Below, piece by piece: positions 5,972-9,664 of a DNA stretch of 9,664 nucleotides. The notes beneath the pieces were generated by a model that had not been told where the DNA came from, searched no databases, and saw only the letters and a list, made by a program, of their open reading frames with translations. Every line of letters starts with the position of its first letter. Positions within the stretch are counted from its first letter, which is position 1. Origin of the DNA: CAYOHP01 sp964403795 [NCBI: uncultured bacterium] (GTDB lineage Bacteria > Muiribacteriota > UBA6191 > CAZXTJ01); contig CAYOHP010000078.1 of NCBI GenBank assembly GCA_964403795.1, forward strand, positions 1 through 9,664. Direction: 5' to 3'. A program made the translations under genes and the position numbers.

Positions 5972-7790
5972 GAGCGCCTCGGGCCCTGGGCCGCGGAGCC
6001 GGGCTCGCCCCGGATGGCTGGCGGTCCTCCTGGCCGTGGCGATGGTCCCGGACGCAGGGGCCGCGCCCCGGATCTCGGCCGAGGCGTCGAGCCGCGAGGT
6101 CCGTCTGGGGGAGACGTTCAGCTATTCGGTCGTGGTCTCGGATCTCGACCGCGTGGCCCCCCCGGAGCCCGACTGGCCTGAAGGCCTCGAGCTGATCGAC
6201 GCCAGTTCGTCGAGCCAATACACGATCGTCAACGGTCGCGCCACCAGCGAGACCTCCCGCATCTACCGCCTGCGGGCCCGCAAGGAAGGGACCTTCACGA
6301 TCCCGTCGCTCTCCCTCCCGGGGGCCCCCGGGGTCGCCCCGGCGCCGGCGGTCACCGTGAAGGTGGTGCGTCCCGGTCCGCCCTCGGCCAGCGATGCGGC
6401 CCGCCGGGAGGAGCGGGGGATCTTCTACCTCACCACCGCCACACCGGCCGAGGTCTACCAGGGCGAGCCGATCGCCTACTGGGGGCGGGTGTACCTGAGG
6501 GAAGGCTTCCAGCACGTCCAGCTTCCCCAGGCCGAGGCCGGGCGCTTCGAGGGGTTCCGGGCCGACGACGCCGAGTTCGATGCCCGCACCGGTCGATGGG
6601 TGAGCCTGGCGACCGGGCGCTTCTCGGAGTTCACGGTGGAGAAGAAGCTGCTGGTGCCGATCGGTACCGGCAACAGCCTGGTCCTCCCCGGGGATGCCCA
6701 CGTGATGTTCGAGCGCAGCCGGGCGGGAGGAGGGGGCCAGGGATCGATCTTCCGGAGTTTCTTCCGGGATTTCTCCGACAGCCAGCGAGGGAAGCTGCCC
6801 GGGGAGGTCCTCGAGATCCCCGTCCGTCCCCTCCCCGAGGCGGGCAAGCCGCCCGACTTCAAGGGCCTGGTGGGGCGGGGGCTCGGTGCCACGGTTTCGA
6901 CCGGGAACGGCCCCTTCAAGGTGGGAGAGCCTGTCCAGTTGAGGATCGAGCTGGAGGGCGGCGCCGACCTGAGGGGACTCTCGCTCGACCATCTGGTGTT
7001 CCCGGGGTCGGTGGTGGTCTTCGAGACCAAGGGCACCTCCAGCCTCGAATGGCAGGAGGCGGGTCCGGTCGGGAAGGCCGCCTTCGACTTCGTGCTGGTT
7101 CCCAACCAACCGGGCAGGATCCGGCTGCCGGACCTCGACCTTCCCTGGTTCGACGCGGCTTCGGGTCGGTACCAGCGCCTGCTGCGACCCGGACCCGAGA
7201 TCGAGGTCACGGGAACCGCGGTGATCGCCGGTCCGGTCCGGATCGATCCGGGGGGAAGGGTCCAGGATCCCGACGACCAGGCGGCCCGGCGGACCTTGAG
7301 GTTCCTGCGCGAGGACGTGCCGGAGTGGACGCCTCGGACACGACCGCTCCACGAGCGGACGGGCCCGAGGCTCCTGCTCCTCGTCCTGGGGCTCCTGGCG
7401 GTCCTGGTCGAGGTGGCGGCCCGGCGGGCCGAGCGGTTCGCTGGGGATGCTCTCGGCCTGAGGGCGGCGAGGGCCCGGTCGGTCGCCATGGCCGACCTGG
7501 CAGGCCAGGAGGTGGCGGCGGGCGGCCAGACCGGGTACGGGGAGCTGGCCAGGATCCTCCGCGAATACGTGGCCGCCAAGGCCCGGCGGCCGGCCGCCTC
7601 GCTGGCGTCCGAGGACGTCCGGGCTGTGCTCGAGGGCCTGGGCGCGGACCCGGTGACCGCCGAGCGGGGCGCCGCACTCCTCGCCCGGGTGGAAAGGGGG
7701 CGCTTCTCCGGCGACCGGGTCGGGAGCGTCTCCCAGGACCGCGACCAGGTACGGGCCTTCCTCGACGAGGTCGAAGGGATCCTGTCATGA
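5961..7790 (+). CDS. batD: BatD, oxygen-tolerance family membrane protein
   Basis: A 609-residue BatD-family protein. An Arg-bearing N-terminus leads into a signal peptide (about 18-35, GWLAVLLAVAMVPDAGAAP). Several beta-sandwich domains follow. Recognisable family elements are the SFFRDFSD segment (266-273), FKGLVGRGLGATVS (300-313), VGEPVQLRIELEG (321-333), AFDFVLVPNQPGRIRLPDL (374-392, the conserved LVP...G...P pattern) and PWFDAASGRYQ (395-405). A single membrane helix spans about 469-485. The cytoplasmic tail (about 498-609) is helical, with YGELARILREYV and VRAVLEGL. BatD is thought to be the large periplasmic partner of BatA and BatB. It starts at an ATG 11 bases inside the end of the previous gene, the only non-4-base junction in the operon, and its ribosome binding site is weak. 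Family call is strong. Confidence 0.93.
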   Translation: MTGESASGPGPRSRARPGWLAVLLAVAMVPDAGAAPRISAEASSREVRLGETFSYSVVVSDLDRVAPPEPDWPEGLELIDASSSSQYTIVNGRATSETSRIYRLRARKEGTFTIPSLSLPGAPGVAPAPAVTVKVVRPGPPSASDAARREERGIFYLTTATPAEVYQGEPIAYWGRVYLREGFQHVQLPQAEAGRFEGFRADDAEFDARTGRWVSLATGRFSEFTVEKKLLVPIGTGNSLVLPGDAHVMFERSRAGGGGQGSIFRSFFRDFSDSQRGKLPGEVLEIPVRPLPEAGKPPDFKGLVGRGLGATVSTGNGPFKVGEPVQLRIELEGGADLRGLSLDHLVFPGSVVVFETKGTSSLEWQEAGPVGKAAFDFVLVPNQPGRIRLPDLDLPWFDAASGRYQRLLRPGPEIEVTGTAVIAGPVRIDPGGRVQDPDDQAARRTLRFLREDVPEWTPRTRPLHERTGPRLLLLVLGLLAVLVEVAARRAERFAGDALGLRAARARSVAMADLAGQEVAAGGQTGYGELARILREYVAAKARRPAASLASEDVRAVLEGLGADPVTAERGAALLARVERGRFSGDRVGSVSQDRDQVRAFLDEVEGILS

Positions 7791-8593
7791 CGCGACCGGG
7801 TGGCGGGCCCCGGGGACCCTGGAGTCGCATGACGCGCTCTCTGGTGTTGGCGGCAGGCCTCTGGTCCCTCGGGGTCGCGGGCTCTGCTCCGGCGTCGAGC
7901 TTGGCGGAGCGGGCCCGGTCGGAGCCCAGGGTGGTCTTCCAGGAGGCGATCGAGGACTTCAAGGCCGGGCGCGGGGATGGGGGGATCCGGGCCTTCCAGG
8001 CGCTGGCCGCGGAGTATCGGGTCGCCAGCCTGGAGTTCGACCTCGGCAATGCCTTCCATCGGTCCGGGGACCTGGGCAGGGCCGTCCTCCACTGGGAGAG
8101 GGCGCTCGAGCTCGAGCCCTGGGCCGAGGACGTGCTCCACAACCTCGAGGCCGTCTCGGGAACCTCGCACTGGGGCGACGGGATGATGGGGGCCGCGGCC
8201 CGGGTCTATCGAGGCATCCCCGCCGAGACCCTGGGCCGGATGGCCCTCGCCTGGCTCTCGCTGGCGGTCCTCGGCTTCGCCTGGGCCCGGTTGGGCCGTG
8301 CCCGCCTGGCCGGATGGGGAGCCCTGGCCTGCCTGGTCTGCGCCCTGTCGACGGGCGGCTGGTACTTCGCCCGGGAACAGCGATGGCTGGTCGGGCGCAG
8401 GGCCGTGGTCCTCGGGGCGGAGCGGGTCCAGGCCTCGGCGGGTCCCGGCCCGGTGAGCGACTATCCGCGGGTCTTCGATGCCCACCCGGGACAGGTCGTG
8501 GTCGTCCATCGACGCTCGGGCAGCTGGGTGCAGGTGGCCTTGCCCACCGGTGCCGCGGGCTGGGTCCCGCGGGAGCGGATCGAGGAGATCTGA
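7787..8593 (+). CDS. batE: BatE, TPR and SH3-like domain membrane protein
   Basis: A 268-residue protein with BatE architecture. It has a signal peptide (hydrophobic core about 18-32, cleavage probably near SAPASS, 33-38), then a TPR region at about 50-120 including ASLEFDLGNAFHRSGDLGRA and AVLHWERALELEPWAEDVLHNL. Two membrane helices follow (about 149-167 and 172-190) around a basic ARLGRARLAG loop. The C-terminal bacterial SH3-like domain spans about 203-268 (GQVVVVHRRSGSWVQVALP, then GWVPRERIEEI). The charge pattern places both TPR and SH3 modules outside the inner membrane. The ATG at 7787 overlaps the batD stop (ATGA) and has GAAGGGA about eight bases upstream. A second in-frame ATG at 7829 with GGAG before it would give a shorter, more standard signal peptide. 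BatE is normally the last Bat gene, as here. Confidence 0.9.
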   Translation: MTRPGGGPRGPWSRMTRSLVLAAGLWSLGVAGSAPASSLAERARSEPRVVFQEAIEDFKAGRGDGGIRAFQALAAEYRVASLEFDLGNAFHRSGDLGRAVLHWERALELEPWAEDVLHNLEAVSGTSHWGDGMMGAAARVYRGIPAETLGRMALAWLSLAVLGFAWARLGRARLAGWGALACLVCALSTGGWYFAREQRWLVGRRAVVLGAERVQASAGPGPVSDYPRVFDAHPGQVVVVHRRSGSWVQVALPTGAAGWVPRERIEEI

Positions 8594-8695
8594 TTCCGGG
8601 GGAGCCGGGCTGGATCCCCGGGCCTCGACTGCCGATGGTGGACCCGGGGTCCGCTTCCCTGCCCATGGGGACGCACCGCCTCCGCGAGAGGGTCC
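8594..8695 (+). other. Gap between batE and the phosphodiesterase gene
   Basis: This 102-base stretch is the only real intergenic space in the window. It is very GC-rich. It holds short inverted repeats, a 5-base stem at 8605-8609/8617-8621 and GGACCC/GGGTCC at 8640-8645/8647-8652, but neither is followed by a T tract, so no intrinsic terminator can be called. No convincing -35/-10 pair was seen. Read-through from the bat operon and a separate promoter are both possible. Confidence 0.5.
8686..8692 (+). promoter_or_regulatory. Ribosome binding site GAGAGGG for the phosphodiesterase
   Basis: GAGAGGG lies three bases before the ATG at 8696. The spacing is short, but this start gives a basic MAKR N-terminus and a full signal peptide. 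The next in-frame ATG at 8732 would give a signal peptide lacking a positive N-region. Confidence 0.5.
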
Positions 8696-9664
8696 ATGGC
8701 GAAGCGCTCGGTCTGCTGGTCGGCCGGATGGATGGCGTGGCTCGTCGCCATGGCCCTGGGACCCGTCGGCGCCCTGGCCGGGAGACCCGACCATGTCTTC
8801 CTGGTGAGCATCGACGGTCTGCGGTCCGACCTCCTGGACCGGGCGCCCACGCCGAATCTCGATCTGGCGATCAAGGCGGGTGCCCGGGCCCTGGCAGCCC
8901 GCACCATCGTCCCGGCCGTGACCCTCCCGGCCCACGCCAGCATGCTCACCGGTGTCGGTCCGTCGCGCCACGGGGTCCTCTTCAACGGATCCGTCGAGGG
9001 GCGTCCCCCCATGGCGCAGGAGAACCTGCTCTCCATGGTCGCCGGGGGCGGGGGACGGGCTGCGGCCTGGCTCGGCAAGAAGAAGCTGCTGCACCTCGTC
9101 CCGCCGCGGGCGGGGGTCGACGTCCGCCACGCCGGCTTCACCGCCCGACGGGTCCTCGACCATGCGCTCCCCTCCCTGTCGGGAAAGGTCCCCGACCTGG
9201 TCTTCCTCCACCTCCCGGACGTCGATTCCGCCGGGCACGAGCATGGATGGGGCTCGCCCGAGCAGCTCGCGGCGGTCGCCGAGGTGGACCGCCAGATCGG
9301 ACGCATGTGGCGGGAGGTGCATCGGCTGGGGCTGCTGCGCAAGTCCGCCTTCCTGTTCCTGGCCGACCACGGAGGCCATGGCAAGGCCCACGGGCTCCAT
9401 CACCCCGAGGAGTTCCAGATCGAGTGGGTGGCGGCCGGGATCGGCATCCAGCCGGGTCGCACCATCGAGGCACCGGTGAGCGTCCTGGACACCGTGCCCA
9501 CCGTCCTGGCGCTCCTGGGGAGGGAGATCCCTGCGGGCCTCGAGGGAAGGGTCGTGGCCGAGGCCCTGTTCCACGAGGAGGAGTCGGACCGGGCCGCGGT
9601 CGAGGGCCCGACCCGCCTGGGAGCGCTCCTCCTCGGCGCGGGCGAACCACCCTCGCACCCTCCC
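8696..9664 (+). CDS. Secreted type I phosphodiesterase / alkaline-phosphatase-superfamily protein (3' end missing)
   Basis: The 323 visible residues run off the window edge without a stop. A signal peptide (1-28: MAKR, hydrophobic core, GALA) is followed by a nucleotide pyrophosphatase/phosphodiesterase-type domain. Expected active-site residues can be matched by position: D40 in SIDGLRSD, nucleophile T76 in AVTLPAHASMLTG, N97 in HGVLFN, D177 and H181 in PDVDSAGH, D224 and H225 in LADHGGHG, and H232 in KAHG. The EFQIEWVAAGIGIQPG segment and the VSVLDTVPTVLALLG segment are typical C-terminal elements. This predicts a two-metal (usually zinc) hydrolase of phosphodiesters or phosphomonoesters acting outside the inner membrane; the substrate cannot be told. 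The last metal-ligand histidine follows DH by only seven residues, a compact form. It may be co-transcribed with the bat genes, but nothing shows a functional link. The domain itself appears nearly complete. Confidence 0.88.
   Translation, partial: MAKRSVCWSAGWMAWLVAMALGPVGALAGRPDHVFLVSIDGLRSDLLDRAPTPNLDLAIKAGARALAARTIVPAVTLPAHASMLTGVGPSRHGVLFNGSVEGRPPMAQENLLSMVAGGGGRAAAWLGKKKLLHLVPPRAGVDVRHAGFTARRVLDHALPSLSGKVPDLVFLHLPDVDSAGHEHGWGSPEQLAAVAEVDRQIGRMWREVHRLGLLRKSAFLFLADHGGHGKAHGLHHPEEFQIEWVAAGIGIQPGRTIEAPVSVLDTVPTVLALLGREIPAGLEGRVVAEALFHEEESDRAAVEGPTRLGALLLGAGEPPSHPP

Noticed and set aside
8605-8621. Inverted repeat as a terminator after batE
   Set aside because: The stem is only five bases with a seven-base loop and there is no T tract after it. 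At this GC content such stems occur by chance.
8732-8734. Alternative ATG for the phosphodiesterase
   Set aside because: It would remove the basic MAKR N-region and leave a signal peptide without positive charge. The upstream ATG at 8696 has a better ribosome binding site.
8952-9479. Plus-strand open frame inside the phosphodiesterase gene
   Set aside because: It is in a different frame from the one carrying the signal peptide and the metal-binding motifs, and its translation is Ser/Arg/Pro-rich with no family features.
6476-9658. Very long open frame on the minus strand (over 1000 codons)
   Set aside because: It lies opposite batD, batE and the phosphodiesterase, all with clear family motifs. 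Its translation is Arg/Pro/Gly/Ser-rich with no recognisable domain, as expected of an antisense frame in GC-rich DNA.

Overview
The window is GC-rich (by eye around 70%, with a strong G/C bias at third codon positions) and almost fully coding on the plus strand. It carries a complete Bat-type (Bacteroides aerotolerance-like) MoxR/VWA operon. The signal peptides, membrane hairpins and domains predicted to lie outside the inner membrane fit a diderm (Gram-negative type) bacterium. High-GC lineages such as Myxococcota, Acidobacteriota or Planctomycetota are plausible, but the sequence alone does not settle the phylum.

Layout, all on the plus strand: the 3' end of an unidentified gene (1-135); a MoxR-family AAA+ ATPase (132-1133); a DUF58 protein (1130-2032); a secreted, membrane-anchored protein with a DUF4381/BatD-like cytoplasmic tail (2029-3039); BatA, a VWA protein (GTG start, 3036-4013); a BatB-BatC fusion of VWA and TPR domains (4010-5971); BatD (5961-7790); BatE, with TPR and SH3-like domains (7787-8593). 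After a gap of about 100 bases comes a signal-peptide-bearing type I phosphodiesterase/alkaline-phosphatase-superfamily gene (8696 to the window edge, 3' end missing).

The upstream gene fragment and the first seven complete genes overlap at every junction. Six of the seven junctions are 4-base ATGA or GTGA overlaps and one is an 11-base overlap, so this looks like one transcript with coupled translation. Its promoter must lie left of the window. By family knowledge, the MoxR ATPase works with DUF58 and VWA partners in the cytosol and inner membrane. BatA and BatB present metal-binding VWA domains, and BatD, the BatC TPR module and BatE supply further envelope-facing modules. The molecular substrate of Bat systems is not established; roles in aerotolerance, stress resistance and envelope integrity have been proposed.

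No wholly new system is evident. The points most worth a second look are the in-frame BatB-BatC fusion, which keeps a signal-peptide-like segment as an internal membrane helix; the extra BatD-like protein between DUF58 and BatA, whose cytoplasmic domain looks paralogous to the BatD C-terminus; and the compact phosphodiesterase that follows. No RNA genes, mobile elements, CRISPR arrays or confident terminators were seen.
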